Positions 38,469 through 49,008 of a stretch of 64,000 nt of DNA are shown one piece after another. The notes under the pieces were generated by a model. That model saw nothing but the letters and a program-made list of their open reading frames with translations, did not search any database and had not been told where the DNA came from. Numbering within the stretch: the first letter of the stretch is position 1; each line of letters starts with the position of its first letter. Origin of the DNA: Anaerofilum sp. An201 (GTDB lineage Bacteria > Bacillota > Clostridia > Oscillospirales > Ruminococcaceae); NCBI RefSeq assembly GCF_002160015.1, contig NZ_NFJT01000011.1, positions 1-64,000 of the forward strand, in the 5' to 3' direction. The translations under genes and the position numbers were made by a program.

Positions 38469-39392
38469 TCAGCCCATAAACTCCCGCAGCATCGAATCCT
38501 CCGGCACCCATTCCAGCGGCATCGGTGTGCACAGGCTGAACCGCTCCGCCAGACTGTTCAGCGTTTCCCCGCCCTGTTCGCGGGCGAGCCGGCCGGCCAG
38601 CGGTGCGATCACGCCGCCCAGCACACAGATCTCGTAGCTGAACGAGGTGTCCATCAGCAGGTCCGCCTGGCTTTTGAACACCTTGATGTTGCGCTCTTCC
38701 CCGGCACACACCGCCGGCCACATCTTGATGGTTTTTTCCAGCGAATGACCGCGGAATTTGTGGTCCCGCACCATCCGGCGGGCAAGGCGGATATCCCGGG
38801 TGGGGAGGATGCGCTGGCCCCCCTTGCTGTACTCCTCCCGCAGGCCCACATAGATGCGGTAGACGCTGCCTTCGGGAAGCAGCGACGTGGTGAGCGGGTT
38901 CAGCGCATGGATGCCTTCCACGATGCACACGCCGCTGCCGACCTCCAGCGGGATCTTCTCTTCCTTGCGGTGCTCGGTGTAGAAATCGAACTCCGGCAGC
39001 ATGGTGCGGCCGGTGGCGATGATCTCGTTCAGGCAGCTTTGCAGCGAAGCGAGATCCACCGCATGGATGTTTTCGTAATCCTTGGTCCCGTCCGGAAGGC
39101 GCGGATATTCCTCCAGATTTTTGAAGAAATTGTCCATGCTGACAACCGCCGCCTGCACCCCGCGCGCACGGATGGCCGCCGCCAGCTTGTGGGCGGTGGT
39201 GGTCTTGCCCGAGGCGGACGGGCCGGCCAGCATCACCACATGCCGCCCGGAGTGCAGCACCTCCGACGCAGCGGCATATACGCGGCTTTCGTATTCGATC
39301 TCGCAGTGGGTGATGAATTCACGGCCTGCCAGCGCGGCCGTATTGATCAGGCTCACTTCAACCAGACGTTTGGGAATCCACATAGCGGGCAT
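38469..39392 (-). CDS. uridine kinase-like nucleoside kinase
   Basis: 307 residues. The P-loop is MLAGPSASGKTTTAHKLAAA (about 52-72), with FDFYTEHRKEEK and VEGIHALNPLTTSLLP, as in uridine kinase/phosphoribulokinase P-loop kinases. The N-terminal 45 residues and the C-terminal 100 residues go beyond the usual Udk core, so it belongs to the longer clostridial nucleoside-kinase group often annotated only as uridine kinase. ATG 39392 (GAAGGAG upstream) lies inside the hemZ end, giving a 35-base overlap. Substrate inferred. Confidence 0.82.
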   Translation of the reverse strand: MPAMWIPKRLVEVSLINTAALAGREFITHCEIEYESRVYAAASEVLHSGRHVVMLAGPSASGKTTTAHKLAAAIRARGVQAAVVSMDNFFKNLEEYPRLPDGTKDYENIHAVDLASLQSCLNEIIATGRTMLPEFDFYTEHRKEEKIPLEVGSGVCIVEGIHALNPLTTSLLPEGSVYRIYVGLREEYSKGGQRILPTRDIRLARRMVRDHKFRGHSLEKTIKMWPAVCAGEERNIKVFKSQADLLMDTSFSYEICVLGGVIAPLAGRLAREQGGETLNSLAERFSLCTPMPLEWVPEDSMLREFMG

Positions 39393-40809
39393 AAAAATCG
39401 TTCACTCCTTCTTTCCGCTGGAGCACGGCGTCGAATCCGTTGATGTAATCCAGCGGATATTTATAATTGAACACGCGCTTGATGAGATTGCCTTTCTGCT
39501 GGCGCAGCTTGGTGGAGCCGCCCGCGCCGGCAGACAAAATGGTATGCACTTCTTCCATGATATAGATGTTGTACAGGCCCTCATACCCCGGCTTGCACCA
39601 CCCGGTGTTTTCCAGGTTTTGCAGCGTCCCCTTCTGGCGGTAGAGATAATAGGGGGCATACCCGGCTTTTCCCAGCACATTGCAGCGGGAAATCATCTGC
39701 GCTACATCGCCGTATTCCTCCTGCCGCTGCTCGATCACCAAATTGGATGCGCGCTTGAGGGTGAGGGTGTGCACCGTGATGTTTTCCGGCGACAGGGTGA
39801 GGACGCCGTCCAGTGTGGCCGAAAAGCCGTCGGGCGTGTCGCCGGGCAGGCCGGCGATCAGATCCATGTTGATGTTGGTGTGCCCTACGCTGCGCGCCTG
39901 CTCAAAGCAGCGGATGACGTCCTCGGCGGTGTGGCGGCGGCCGATGCGCGCGAGCACCTCGTCCGACAGGGTCTGCGGGTTGATCGAAATGCGGGTGGCG
40001 CCGTATTCCTTGAGCACCTCCAGCTTTTCCAGGTCGGTGCAGTCGGGGCGGCCGGCCTCCACCGTGTATTCCTGGATGTCTCCCAGGTCGTACAGGCGGC
40101 GCACCGTGCCCATCAGCTGGCGCAGCTGGTCCGCCGAGAGGCTGGTGGGGGTGCCGCCGCCGATGTAGATGGTTTTCAGATGCAGGCGGTTGTGGTCGGC
40201 CAGGGAGCGGATGTCCTCCAGCTCGCGGCAGAGAAGGTCCACATACGGCTGCACCAGCTTCTTCTCCTTCTCGATGGTGCGCGAGACAAAGCTGCAATAG
40301 CTGCACCGGGACGGGCAGAACGGGATGCCGATGTAGAGGCTGTAGTCCCGCTCGTCGGCCTGCATCCAGGGGGACTGGCGGTTTGCGATGTCCAGCGCCA
40401 GCTCAAATTTTTCGTCGGTGACATCGTATTTGTGGCAGAACAGGCGGCGGATCTCGCTCTCGCTCATGCCCTTTGCGCGGGAGTCGTGGATGATGCGCAC
40501 GGGCCGCACGCCCGTCAGCATCCCCCAGGGCGGGCGCTTGCCGGTGCGCCGGCACAGCAGGCGGTACACCAGAGCCGCCAGCGCGTATTCGGGCGTCTGA
40601 TTGTCGTCCGGGCCGGGCAGCGGCGCGTACTCCCAGCTGCACTGCCCTGCGCAGCACAGTCCCGCCAGCATCCGCCGTCTGCCCAAATGCGCGATCACCG
40701 CGTCCTGCCCGCGGGTGCGGCGGGGACGAATCTCGGCACCCGGATAAAACAGCCGCACCAGATGCTCGATGTCATAAACCGAGGCAAGGCCTCGCACTAC
40801 CGTCTGCAT
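39358..40809 (-). CDS. hemZ: coproporphyrinogen dehydrogenase-like radical SAM protein HemZ
   Basis: About 483 residues. The radical-SAM Cys triplet is PFCPSRCSYCSFVSR (CxxxCxxC). IYIGGGTPTSLSADQLRQLM, RISINPQTLSDEVLARIGR and HTNINMDLIAGLPGDTPDG follow, in HemN order. An N-terminal domain of about 150 residues distinguishes HemZ from HemN. Several HemN-like proteins are not oxidases for coproporphyrinogen, so the haem role is not assured in an anaerobe. ATG 40809 behind AGGAGAA. Confidence 0.88.
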   Translation of the reverse strand: MQTVVRGLASVYDIEHLVRLFYPGAEIRPRRTRGQDAVIAHLGRRRMLAGLCCAGQCSWEYAPLPGPDDNQTPEYALAALVYRLLCRRTGKRPPWGMLTGVRPVRIIHDSRAKGMSESEIRRLFCHKYDVTDEKFELALDIANRQSPWMQADERDYSLYIGIPFCPSRCSYCSFVSRTIEKEKKLVQPYVDLLCRELEDIRSLADHNRLHLKTIYIGGGTPTSLSADQLRQLMGTVRRLYDLGDIQEYTVEAGRPDCTDLEKLEVLKEYGATRISINPQTLSDEVLARIGRRHTAEDVIRCFEQARSVGHTNINMDLIAGLPGDTPDGFSATLDGVLTLSPENITVHTLTLKRASNLVIEQRQEEYGDVAQMISRCNVLGKAGYAPYYLYRQKGTLQNLENTGWCKPGYEGLYNIYIMEEVHTILSAGAGGSTKLRQQKGNLIKRVFNYKYPLDYINGFDAVLQRKEGVNDFYARYVDSQTSG

Positions 40810-40834
40810 GTTGTTTCTCCTGTCTCTCCTGTTT

Positions 40835-41416
40835 TTACCTTGCGAAACCAAGGTAGGGGTTGCTTGCTTTTTCCTGCTCCATCGTGGAAAAATCCTCGTG
40901 CCCGGGCAGCACCTGGGGATCGTCGTGGACAGCGTCGCACAGCTTTTTCAGGCTGTCCATCAGCTGGTCGTAGTTGCCGCCGGGAAGGTCGGTGCGGCCC
41001 ACTGTGCCGGCAAACAGCGTGTCGCCGGTGAACAGCAGCGCATCGCACCGGATGCAGGTGGAACCGGGCGTATGGCCCGGCGTGAAGATGGTGGTGTAGC
41101 AGTCCTCGTCCACCTGGATCTGCCCGCCGTCGGTGTACACCTCGTCCGGCTGGATGCCGAAATGGGCGGCGTCGGCGGCGTTCATATACAGCTTTGCACC
41201 GTCGGCGCGCAGTTCGTTCACGCTGCCCACATGGTCGTGATGGCCGTGAGTGAGCAGGATGTGGGTGAGGGCTGCGCCCTCCTTTTCCAGCAGCTGCCGG
41301 TATTTTTCGGCGGGGGCGTCGGGGTCGATGGCCACCGCGTGGCCCGCCTCGGTGACGAGCAGGAAGGTATTGGTAAACAGCGGCGCGCGGCCGTGGATGT
41401 GGTACACTTTTTTCAT
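40835..41416 (-). CDS. MBL-fold metallo-hydrolase (glyoxalase II-like)
   Basis: About 193 residues. Metal motif [14 protein letters not shown] (HxHxDH), PGHTPGS (His), [19 protein letters not shown] (Asp) and PGHEDFS (His), the ordering of YcbL/glyoxalase II-type hydrolases. ATG 41416 overlaps the dtd stop (ATGA). Likely thioester or small-molecule hydrolase; substrate unknown. Confidence 0.88.
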   Translation of the reverse strand: MKKVYHIHGRAPLFTNTFLLVTEAGHAVAIDPDAPAEKYRQLLEKEGAALTHILLTHGHHDHVGSVNELRADGAKLYMNAADAAHFGIQPDEVYTDGGQIQVDEDCYTTIFTPGHTPGSTCIRCDALLFTGDTLFAGTVGRTDLPGGNYDQLMDSLKKLCDAVHDDPQVLPGHEDFSTMEQEKASNPYLGFAR

Positions 41417-41880
41417 GCTTTGCTCTCCTTTGTCCATTCGTCGGTGTCGATGACGATGGTGACCGGGCCGTCGTTCACCAGGCTCACCTGCATATCGGCC
41501 CCGAACTCGCCGGTCTGCACACCGGCCAGACCGGCCTGCCGCATCTGCTCCACAAAGGCGTTGTAGCAGTCCACCGACAGCGGCGGCTTTGCGGCGGCGA
41601 TAAAACTGGGCCGTTTGCCCTTGCGGGTGTCGCCGTACAGGGTGAAGTTGCTGACCACCAGCGCCTGGAGCCCCAGCTCGCGGGCACTGCGGTTCAGCTT
41701 GCCTTCCTCATCTTCAAAAATGCGAAGGCCCGCACATTTTTCCGCCAGTTTGGGCACGATGGCGAGGGTGTCGGTGTCCCGCACGCCCAGCAGGATCACG
41801 ATCCCCCGCCCGATGGTGCGCGGTGCGCCGCCGTCCACCACAACGCTGGCCGAGGCCACGCGCTGAATCACAGCTCTCAT
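41413..41880 (-). CDS. dtd: D-aminoacyl-tRNA deacylase
   Basis: 155 residues. [36 protein letters not shown] (S-x-F-T-L, active site) and [12 protein letters not shown] (Gly-Pro motif) are intact. It frees tRNA from D-amino acids. It follows rel by 23 bases, the common rel-dtd pairing of Firmicutes, with SD AAAGGAG. Confidence 0.95.
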   Translation of the reverse strand: MRAVIQRVASASVVVDGGAPRTIGRGIVILLGVRDTDTLAIVPKLAEKCAGLRIFEDEEGKLNRSARELGLQALVVSNFTLYGDTRKGKRPSFIAAAKPPLSVDCYNAFVEQMRQAGLAGVQTGEFGADMQVSLVNDGPVTIVIDTDEWTKESKA

Positions 41881-41903
41881 AGGTTGGTTTCTCCTTTCGC
41901 GTA

Positions 41904-44087
41904 TCAGGTGCGCTCTACATTGATGACATCCCGCACCTTGCGCAGCTTCTGGATCACCGAATTGAGGTGCTCGGTGTTGGCGATGCTGATGGTAGCGATG
42001 ACGGTGGCGCGGCCGTCGCTGGTTTTGCGGGCGTTGATGGCGTGAATGGGGATGCGCATCTCGCCCAGCGTGGCCGAGACATCGGTGAACAGGCCGTCGC
42101 GGTCCATCGCGGTGATCTCCAGCGTGGACTGGAACTCCTCTTTCACGCTCTCGTCCCAGTGCGCGCGCACCCAGCGGGGATCGCTGCCGTCGTCGCGGAC
42201 GTTGATGCAGTCCTTTTTATGGATGGAGACGCCGTAGCCGCGGGTGATGAAGCCCACGATGCGGTCGCCGGGCAGCGGGTTGCAGCACTTTGCGAATTTG
42301 ACCAGGCAGTTGTCCAGGCCCTCCACGATAACACCGTCGGGGTTCTTCTGCTTTTTGGCGGGGATCTGGAAGGTGACGGTGGGGTCCTTCTCCTTGATCA
42401 TCCGGTTGTACTCGTCCTTGATGCGCAGCATCAGGCGGGACAGCTGGATGCCGCCGTAGCCGATGGCGGCATACATCTCCTCCACGCTGTTCATCCGCTG
42501 GCGGCGGACGATCTCGTTCATGAAGGCCTCGTAGTCCTCTTCGGGGATGGTGATGAGATTGCGGCGCATCTCCTTTTCCAGCGCCGCCTTGCCCTCGGCA
42601 ATATTCTCCTCTTTGCGTTCTTTTTTGAACCAGTTGCGGATCTTGTTTTTGGCCTCGCCGGTGGTGACGATGTTCAGCCAGTCGCGGCTGGGGCCCTTGT
42701 CGGCCGGGCCGGTGATGATCTCGATGATCTCGCCGGTGACCACCTTGTGGTCGATGGGCACCATGCGGCCATTCACCTTCGCGCCGATCATCCGGTTGCC
42801 CACCGCCGAGTGGATCGCATAGGCAAAGTCGATGGCGGTGGCGCCGGCGGGAAGGTTGATGACGTCGCCCTTCGGGGTGAAGGCGAACACTTCCTCGGGC
42901 AGCAGGTCGCTCTTCATGTCGCGCAGCAGATCGCCCGCGTCGTCGCTGTCGCGCTGGCTTTCCAGCAGCTGGCGCACCCAGGCGAGACGCTCTTCCAGGC
43001 GCGCGGTCTTGCTGCCGCCCTGCACGCCCGCCTTGTATTTCCAGTGCGCTGCCACGCCATATTCGGCCATGTGGTCCATCTCCCAGGTGCGGATCTGCAC
43101 CTCGAAGGGGATGCCCTCGTGCCCGATCACGGTGGTGTGCAGCGACTGGTACATGTTGGGCTTGGGGGTGGAGATATAATCCTTGAAGCGGTTGGGCAGC
43201 GGATGGTACATATCGTGGATCACGCCCAGCGCGTTGTAGCACTCGCCCACCGTGTCCAGGATGATGCGCACGGCATAGACGTCGTAGATTTCCTCGAAGC
43301 TGCGGTTGTGCACAAACATCTTGCGGTAGATGCCGTACACGCTTTTGATGCGCTTTTTGATGGTGCAGTCCTTCATGCCGTTTTCGGCCAGACGCTCGCG
43401 GATCTTGTTTGCGATATTGGTGATGAACTGCTTGGCGCTGCCGTTGCGGTCGAGCATGCTGCTGATCTCCTCATACCCGATCGGGTCCAGATACCGCAGG
43501 CTGAGGTCCTCCAGCTCTTCCTTGATGTTGCTGATGCCCAGACGGTGGGCGATGGGGGCGTATACCTCCATCGTTTCCAGCGATTTGTCGCGGCGTTTCT
43601 GCGGGGGCCAACCGTCGGCCGTGCGCATGTTGTGCAGCCGGTCGCACAGCTTCACCAGCATCACGCGCACGTCCTGGCTCATGGCCAGCAGCATCTTGCG
43701 CAGGTTCTCGGCCTGCTGCTCCTCCACGCTGGAAAAGCTGATGCGGGTGAGCTTTGTGACGCCGTCCACCAGGTGCGCCACATCTTCGCCGAACTCGTTT
43801 TTCAGCCGGGACAGCGGGACGCCGGTGTCCTCCACCACGTCGTGCAGCAGCGCCGCCGCCACGCTCTCGCTGTCCATGCCCATATCCACCAGCAGCGCCG
43901 CCACACTGAGCGGATGCGTGATATACGGTTCCCCGCTGCGGCGGCGGGCGTCCCCGTGCGCGGCGGCCGCCACATCGTATGCGTGGCGGATCATTTCCAT
44001 GTTGTACGGCCGGCCGGACTGTCCAATGGCGTCCACAAGGCCCTGATATTCCATGATCGTCGTGCTTCTATCCCCTCTTGATTCCAT
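41904..44087 (-). CDS. rel: bifunctional (p)ppGpp synthetase/hydrolase
   Basis: 727 residues. The HD hydrolase domain is near 55-155 ([26 protein letters not shown]). The synthetase domain holds [20 protein letters not shown] and [24 protein letters not shown] domain, zinc-finger-like [13 protein letters not shown] and a C-terminal ACT domain follow. Both catalytic halves look intact, so it should make and degrade the alarmone. The start at 44087 has GGAGGG eight bases upstream and follows the recJ stop; ATG 44054 is an alternative. Confidence 0.95.
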   Translation of the reverse strand: MESRGDRSTTIMEYQGLVDAIGQSGRPYNMEMIRHAYDVAAAAHGDARRRSGEPYITHPLSVAALLVDMGMDSESVAAALLHDVVEDTGVPLSRLKNEFGEDVAHLVDGVTKLTRISFSSVEEQQAENLRKMLLAMSQDVRVMLVKLCDRLHNMRTADGWPPQKRRDKSLETMEVYAPIAHRLGISNIKEELEDLSLRYLDPIGYEEISSMLDRNGSAKQFITNIANKIRERLAENGMKDCTIKKRIKSVYGIYRKMFVHNRSFEEIYDVYAVRIILDTVGECYNALGVIHDMYHPLPNRFKDYISTPKPNMYQSLHTTVIGHEGIPFEVQIRTWEMDHMAEYGVAAHWKYKAGVQGGSKTARLEERLAWVRQLLESQRDSDDAGDLLRDMKSDLLPEEVFAFTPKGDVINLPAGATAIDFAYAIHSAVGNRMIGAKVNGRMVPIDHKVVTGEIIEIITGPADKGPSRDWLNIVTTGEAKNKIRNWFKKERKEENIAEGKAALEKEMRRNLITIPEEDYEAFMNEIVRRQRMNSVEEMYAAIGYGGIQLSRLMLRIKDEYNRMIKEKDPTVTFQIPAKKQKNPDGVIVEGLDNCLVKFAKCCNPLPGDRIVGFITRGYGVSIHKKDCINVRDDGSDPRWVRAHWDESVKEEFQSTLEITAMDRDGLFTDVSATLGEMRIPIHAINARKTSDGRATVIATISIANTEHLNSVIQKLRKVRDVINVERT

Positions 44088-44091
44088 TCCC

Positions 44092-46116
44092 TCATCCCTC
44101 CAATGCCGCCAGCACCCGTGCCGAGTGCAGGTCTTTTTTCTCCTTGCTTGGCAGCGGGCGCAGCGTGCCGTCGGCCTCGCTTGTGCCCACCAGCGAAAGC
44201 TCCTCCAAAGCCGCCAGGCTGGCCAGGATCCGGCCCGGCTCGATCTGCCCCAGACGTGCAAACAATCCCCGCAGATCCTGCGCATTCACACCGCCGGCGC
44301 GGATCTGCTGATATACCGCCACGGTGTCGGAACGGGCCGGGCACAGCAGCGCCTTTTCCTGCACGGTGAGCGTTTTGCCGGCGCGGTATCCCTCAAACAG
44401 CGCCGCCTGCTGCACATGCGCTTCGCTCAGGCCGGCCGGGCGGATCTCCTTGATCCGTCCGGACAGCTGCGGCCCGTTTTTGCCCTCGTACACCGACAGC
44501 GACACCACCGCGTCCACCAGGCTTCCCGGCGGATAGGGAAGCTGCTGCACGCTCTGGCCAAACCAGACCGCATACAGGCCCCGGTTCCCCTGCCGCAGGC
44601 GCAGACGGCAATGCCGGCCGTCGCCCACAGGATATGCGCCGTCCACCGTGGCCTGTTCCAGCAGGAAGAGCGGCGACGGATTGCCGGCGCCGAACGGTTC
44701 CAGCAGCTCCAGCGCCTGCACGTCCTCCACCGAAAGCTGGTCCAGGCGTACCGGCGCGTCCACCTCCAGCGGGGGGCATGGCATCACCGGGTGATGCTGG
44801 GCGGCCCACTCGTTGATGCGGCGGCGGAATTCCTCCATCCGCTCGGGCAGGATCGACAGCCCGGCCGCCATCGCGTGCCCGCCGTAGCGGACGAAGCAGT
44901 CGGCACAGGCAGCCAGCGCCTCGTGCAGATCGAACCCCTTCACGCTGCGGCCGGAGCCTTTTCCCTCGCCCTCCGCAACGCTGATCAGGATGGCGGGGCG
45001 TCCATATTTTTCCACCAGGCGGCTGGCGGCGATGCCGATCACGCCCTGGTGGTAGTCCTGTCCCCACAGCACCAGCACCCGGTCGGCCAGCAGGGCGGGG
45101 TCCCGCTCCAGCTGGGCGCGCACCTCCTCCATGATGGTCTGCTCGGCCTGCTGCCGGGCGGTGTTGGCGTCGCACAGATGCGCGGCGAGCTGTTCCGCCT
45201 GGTCCTCCCCTTCGGTCAGCAGCAGGCGCAGCGCCTGGGTGGCGTCCTCCATGCGCCCGGCGGCGTTCAGGCGGGGGGCGATGCCAAACGCGATGTTCTC
45301 CGCCGCCAGCGGCTTTTTGTCCAGCCCGGCGGCGCGGATCAGCGCGTCCAGGCCGGGACGTGCCTGCTGGTTCATCAGCTGCAGGCCGTACCGCACCGCG
45401 GAGCGGTTTTCCCCCACCAGCGGCACCACGTCGGCCACCGTCCCCACCGCCACAAGGTCGGCGTAGAAATCCAGCATTTCCTCGGGCGGGCAATTTTCCA
45501 GCGCACAGGCCAGCTTGAAGGCCACGCCCACGCCGGACAGGAATTTGAAGGGGCTCTCGTCGTCCGAACGCGCCGGGTCCACCACCGCCAGCGCAGGCGG
45601 CAGCGTTTCCGGCGGCAGATGGTGGTCGGTGACGATGACGTCGATGCCCTGCTCCACCGCGAAGGCGATCTCCTCCGACGCCGACACGCCGTTGTCCACC
45701 GTGATCACCAGCTTGTAGCCGTTGCGCGCCAGCTTTTCCACCGCGCCGCGGGACAGGCCGTAGCCGTCCCCATCCCGGCTGGGCAGCATGCAGCGGACAT
45801 TCGCGCCCATGCTGCTGAGGTGGCTGAACAGCAGCGCCGTGGAGGTGACGCCGTCCACATCGTAATCTCCGAACACCACGATCTTTTCGTCCCCGTCGAT
45901 GGCGGCATGGATGCGCTGCACCGCCCTGTCCATATCTTTCAGCAAAAACGGGTCGCTGAAAGCGGTGCCGTCCAGCAGGGCGCCGGCAGCCTCGGGCGTG
46001 TCGATGCCGCGGGCTGTGAGCACGCGCGACGCAAGCAGCGGCAGGCCCAGCGCGGCGCAGAGCTGTTTTGCTTTGGCCTCCTCCGGCCGTTTGATCTTCC
46101 AGGAACGATAGCGCAT
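44092..46116 (-). CDS. recJ: single-stranded-DNA-specific exonuclease RecJ
   Basis: 674 residues. DHH phosphoesterase motifs: VFGDYDVDGVTSTALLFSHL (motif I), VIVTDHHLPPE (DHH) and DHHA1-type RLVEKYGRPAILIS, GRSVKGFDLHEALAAC. RecJ degrades 5'-ended single strands in repair. The C-terminal 130 residues are less conserved. SD AAAGGAG. Neighbour rel follows after five bases. Confidence 0.93.
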   Translation of the reverse strand: MRYRSWKIKRPEEAKAKQLCAALGLPLLASRVLTARGIDTPEAAGALLDGTAFSDPFLLKDMDRAVQRIHAAIDGDEKIVVFGDYDVDGVTSTALLFSHLSSMGANVRCMLPSRDGDGYGLSRGAVEKLARNGYKLVITVDNGVSASEEIAFAVEQGIDVIVTDHHLPPETLPPALAVVDPARSDDESPFKFLSGVGVAFKLACALENCPPEEMLDFYADLVAVGTVADVVPLVGENRSAVRYGLQLMNQQARPGLDALIRAAGLDKKPLAAENIAFGIAPRLNAAGRMEDATQALRLLLTEGEDQAEQLAAHLCDANTARQQAEQTIMEEVRAQLERDPALLADRVLVLWGQDYHQGVIGIAASRLVEKYGRPAILISVAEGEGKGSGRSVKGFDLHEALAACADCFVRYGGHAMAAGLSILPERMEEFRRRINEWAAQHHPVMPCPPLEVDAPVRLDQLSVEDVQALELLEPFGAGNPSPLFLLEQATVDGAYPVGDGRHCRLRLRQGNRGLYAVWFGQSVQQLPYPPGSLVDAVVSLSVYEGKNGPQLSGRIKEIRPAGLSEAHVQQAALFEGYRAGKTLTVQEKALLCPARSDTVAVYQQIRAGGVNAQDLRGLFARLGQIEPGRILASLAALEELSLVGTSEADGTLRPLPSKEKKDLHSARVLAALEG

Positions 46117-46129
46117 GAAGTGTTCTCCT

Positions 46130-47722
46130 TTACAGTTCGTTTACAGGGGCAAAGCGCTGGACGATGGCACGCGCCACCCGCAGGCCGTCCACCGCCGCCG
46201 ACATGATGCCGCCGGCATAGCCCGCGCCCTCCCCGCAGGGATAGAGGCCGGGCAGTGCCAGGCACTCCAGCTCTTCGCCGCGCACAAGGCGCACCGGCGA
46301 AGAGGTGCGGGTCTCCAGGCCTGTGAGCAGGGTGTCGGGCGCGTCGTACCCGCGCAGCTTGCGCCCAAAGGCCGCAAGGCCGGTGCGCAGGCCATTCGCC
46401 AGCTCGTCCGGCAGCAGACTGCCCAGATCGGCCGCGGCCACGCCGCGGGAATAGGTGGGCTGCACCCGGCCCAGCTCCAGCTTTCCCTGTCCCTGCAGAA
46501 AGCTGCCCAGCGTCTCGGCCGGGGCGGTATAATCGCCGCCGCCCGCGCGGAACGCCGCGCGCTCCAGCTCGCGCTGGAAGGCGATCGCACGCATGGGGTC
46601 GCCGCCGAAATCGCGGCCGTCCACACTGATCACCACCGCCGCGTTGGCGTTTTTGCCGTCGCGCGCGTGGTAGCTCATGCCGTTGGTGACAACGCCTCCC
46701 TCTTCGCTTGCCGCCGCCACCACCTGCCCGCCGGGGCACATACAGAAGGTATACACGCACCGGTCGCCCACATGGTGGCTGAGCTGGTATTCCCCGCGCG
46801 GCAGCGCCGGATGGCCGGCCGCCCCATGATACAGGCCGAGCTCGATGTCGGATTGCAGGTGTTCGGCGCGGAACCCCACCGAGAACGGCTTGCATTCCAG
46901 CGGCAGGCCCTGTTCGCGCAGCATCTCGAAGGTATCGCGGGCGGAATGGCCCACCGCCAGCACCGCGACCTGTGCCGGGATGGCGCCTGCCGTTGTTTGT
47001 ACGGCCGAGAGGCGTCCGTTTTTGGTTTCCAACCCGGTGAGCCGGGTGTTGAACAGCACCTCTCCGCCCAGCCGCACGATCTCCTCGCGCAGCGAACGGA
47101 TCACCGCCTGCAGACGGTCGGTGCCGATGTGCGGCTTCTGCCGCCAGGCAATGTCCTCCGGCGCGCCGTGCTCCAGCAGAAGGCGGGTCACCTCGCCGCA
47201 CAGGGCGTCGCCGATGCGGGTGGTGAGTTTGCCGTCCGAGAAGGTGCCGGCGCCGCCCTCGCCGAACTGGATGTTGGCGTTGGGGTCGAGCGGGCCGCCC
47301 TCGTTGAAGGCGTGGATGGCCTGCATACGCTGCTCCATCTGCGGGCCGCGCTCCAAAATCAGCGGCCGAAATCCCTGTTTGGCCAGCAGAAGGCCGCAGA
47401 ACAGTCCGGCCGGGCCCAGGCCCACCACCACCGGCCTCGTTTCCAGCGGCTGCGTGCCGGGCGTGAGCTCCAGCGGCGGATTCGTTTGGAAGAAAACGCA
47501 GGGCGCAGAGCCCGCAAACGCAGGCTCGGCACCCTCGTCGAGCAATTTGATGGCTATGGTGTACACCAGCGTGGGCGTGCCGCGCCGGGCGTCCACCGAG
47601 ATCTTGGCTGTCTGTGTGCCGGCCACAAGCCGGGCCGGCACACCTGCCATCCGGATGGCGCGCTGCGCCGCCTCCTCTGCGGAAGCGGACAGCGGCATGC
47701 GGATATTGCGAACAAAAAGCAT
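46130..47722 (-). CDS. FAD-dependent oxidoreductase (COG2509-type)
   Basis: About 530 residues. The Rossmann motif PVVVGLGPAGLFCGLLLAKQ starts near 107, after an N-terminal ferredoxin-like region. FGEGGAGTFSDGKLTTRI, VLAVGHSARDTFEMLREQGL and a C-terminal FAD site LYPCGEGAGYAGGIMSAAVD are characteristic of this large uncharacterised FAD/NAD-dependent protein family. ATG 47722 behind AGAGGTG. It lies between cdaR and recJ; no biochemical role is established. Confidence 0.88.
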   Translation of the reverse strand: MLFVRNIRMPLSASAEEAAQRAIRMAGVPARLVAGTQTAKISVDARRGTPTLVYTIAIKLLDEGAEPAFAGSAPCVFFQTNPPLELTPGTQPLETRPVVVGLGPAGLFCGLLLAKQGFRPLILERGPQMEQRMQAIHAFNEGGPLDPNANIQFGEGGAGTFSDGKLTTRIGDALCGEVTRLLLEHGAPEDIAWRQKPHIGTDRLQAVIRSLREEIVRLGGEVLFNTRLTGLETKNGRLSAVQTTAGAIPAQVAVLAVGHSARDTFEMLREQGLPLECKPFSVGFRAEHLQSDIELGLYHGAAGHPALPRGEYQLSHHVGDRCVYTFCMCPGGQVVAAASEEGGVVTNGMSYHARDGKNANAAVVISVDGRDFGGDPMRAIAFQRELERAAFRAGGGDYTAPAETLGSFLQGQGKLELGRVQPTYSRGVAAADLGSLLPDELANGLRTGLAAFGRKLRGYDAPDTLLTGLETRTSSPVRLVRGEELECLALPGLYPCGEGAGYAGGIMSAAVDGLRVARAIVQRFAPVNEL

Positions 47723-47733
47723 CCGTTCACCTC

Positions 47734-49008
47734 TTAGTTTTTGGTACTGATCTCGCAATCGGCGGTGTAGCTTCCCACCGCCAGGACGTTGGGCGCACCC
47801 GGCACCTGAATGCGCACCGGCACCGTCACCTCGCCGTTGGCCACCTGGAAGTCCTCTGCGTTGACCTGCGCGATGACCGAGGCCGACGTCAGGCCTGCCA
47901 GATCCTCCTCGGGGCCGATCAGGGTGACGTTGCTGATGCGCCGGGTGTTCACCCGGATGGTGTAGTTATCGGGCACGTTCGCGGTGCGGATATCGCTCAC
48001 GGTGACGGTTTTTTCACTGAGGCCCGCATTGTCAAAGCTGAGGGTGATGCTGTTGACGTTTTCCTGTGCGCGGATGCCGTCCGGCATCTGGATGGGAATG
48101 GTGTAGTCCCTGCCCAGCGCGAAGGTGGTGACGTCGAAGTAGCCCACCGTCAGCTCGCTGAGCGACTCCAGGCGGCGGGAATCGCCCGCCACCCACATCG
48201 AATCCACCGACAGGCTCATGCGTTCTTCCAGCTGGCTCACGTCATAGCCGGACGGGACATTCGTGAACTCCACCTTCAGCGGCAGCTCCTTTCGCTGGAG
48301 GACGGAGAGGGTCACTTCGGCCACCTCGGAGGAGAAGGTCACGTATTTCAGATCCAGTTCCTCGCCGTTTTCGTCCACCGCGACCAGCGTGGCGGTCTGG
48401 TTGACCGAGCGGTCCCACTCGCCTTCCAGATACAGCGGCGCCATCACCTTATCGACCTTGTCGATCTCGCCGGCCGGGCCGCGCAGGGTGACTTCGGTGG
48501 GCGTGCAGAGCGCCCTGTCGAAGATATAGCCCTCTGCGATCTGCACATTGGAGGTGTCTGCCGTGACCGCGAAGGTCTTGGTGACCACCGTGTCGAACAC
48601 CACATGGACGGTGGGCAGGTCCTTTTCGTTCAGGATGCTCACCTGCTGGCTGTCCCAGCTGCCGTCCACCGGCCTCACAAGCAGCGGCAGGTCGTATTCG
48701 CCGGGGCCGTTGATCAGGCTGTAGTTGGGATAGACGAGAATGTCCTCCTTCTCCATATTATTGATCGCCCTTCGCTGCCCATAGACGCGGATGTCCACCG
48801 TATCGCCCGGCTGCGACACAATGTCGAGGCCCAGCGTGGTGTAGGCGGAGGAGTTGTAGTCGTAATTCACCGGCACGTCGCGGATGACGCCGTCTGTCTC
48901 GGTGCTGATGGTGGTGACCACGATCAGCCAGGCCACCACGGCGATCACCAGCGAAAGGATCATGGTGAACAGACGGCTCTCAAACAGTTTTTGCAGATTT
49001 GTTTTCAT
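47734..49008 (-). CDS. cdaR: YbbR-domain protein CdaR
   Basis: 424 residues. One N-terminal membrane helix (FTMILSLVIAVVAWLIVVTT) is followed by four YbbR-type beta domains (for example VRIYGQRRAINNMEK; VTLRGPAGEIDKVDKVMAPL; TLIGPEEDLAGLTSASVIAQ). CdaR sits outside the membrane and modulates the diadenylate cyclase CdaA. Its ATG overlaps the cdaA end by 29 bases, behind AGGAGA. Confidence 0.93.
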   Translation of the reverse strand: MKTNLQKLFESRLFTMILSLVIAVVAWLIVVTTISTETDGVIRDVPVNYDYNSSAYTTLGLDIVSQPGDTVDIRVYGQRRAINNMEKEDILVYPNYSLINGPGEYDLPLLVRPVDGSWDSQQVSILNEKDLPTVHVVFDTVVTKTFAVTADTSNVQIAEGYIFDRALCTPTEVTLRGPAGEIDKVDKVMAPLYLEGEWDRSVNQTATLVAVDENGEELDLKYVTFSSEVAEVTLSVLQRKELPLKVEFTNVPSGYDVSQLEERMSLSVDSMWVAGDSRRLESLSELTVGYFDVTTFALGRDYTIPIQMPDGIRAQENVNSITLSFDNAGLSEKTVTVSDIRTANVPDNYTIRVNTRRISNVTLIGPEEDLAGLTSASVIAQVNAEDFQVANGEVTVPVRIQVPGAPNVLAVGSYTADCEISTKN

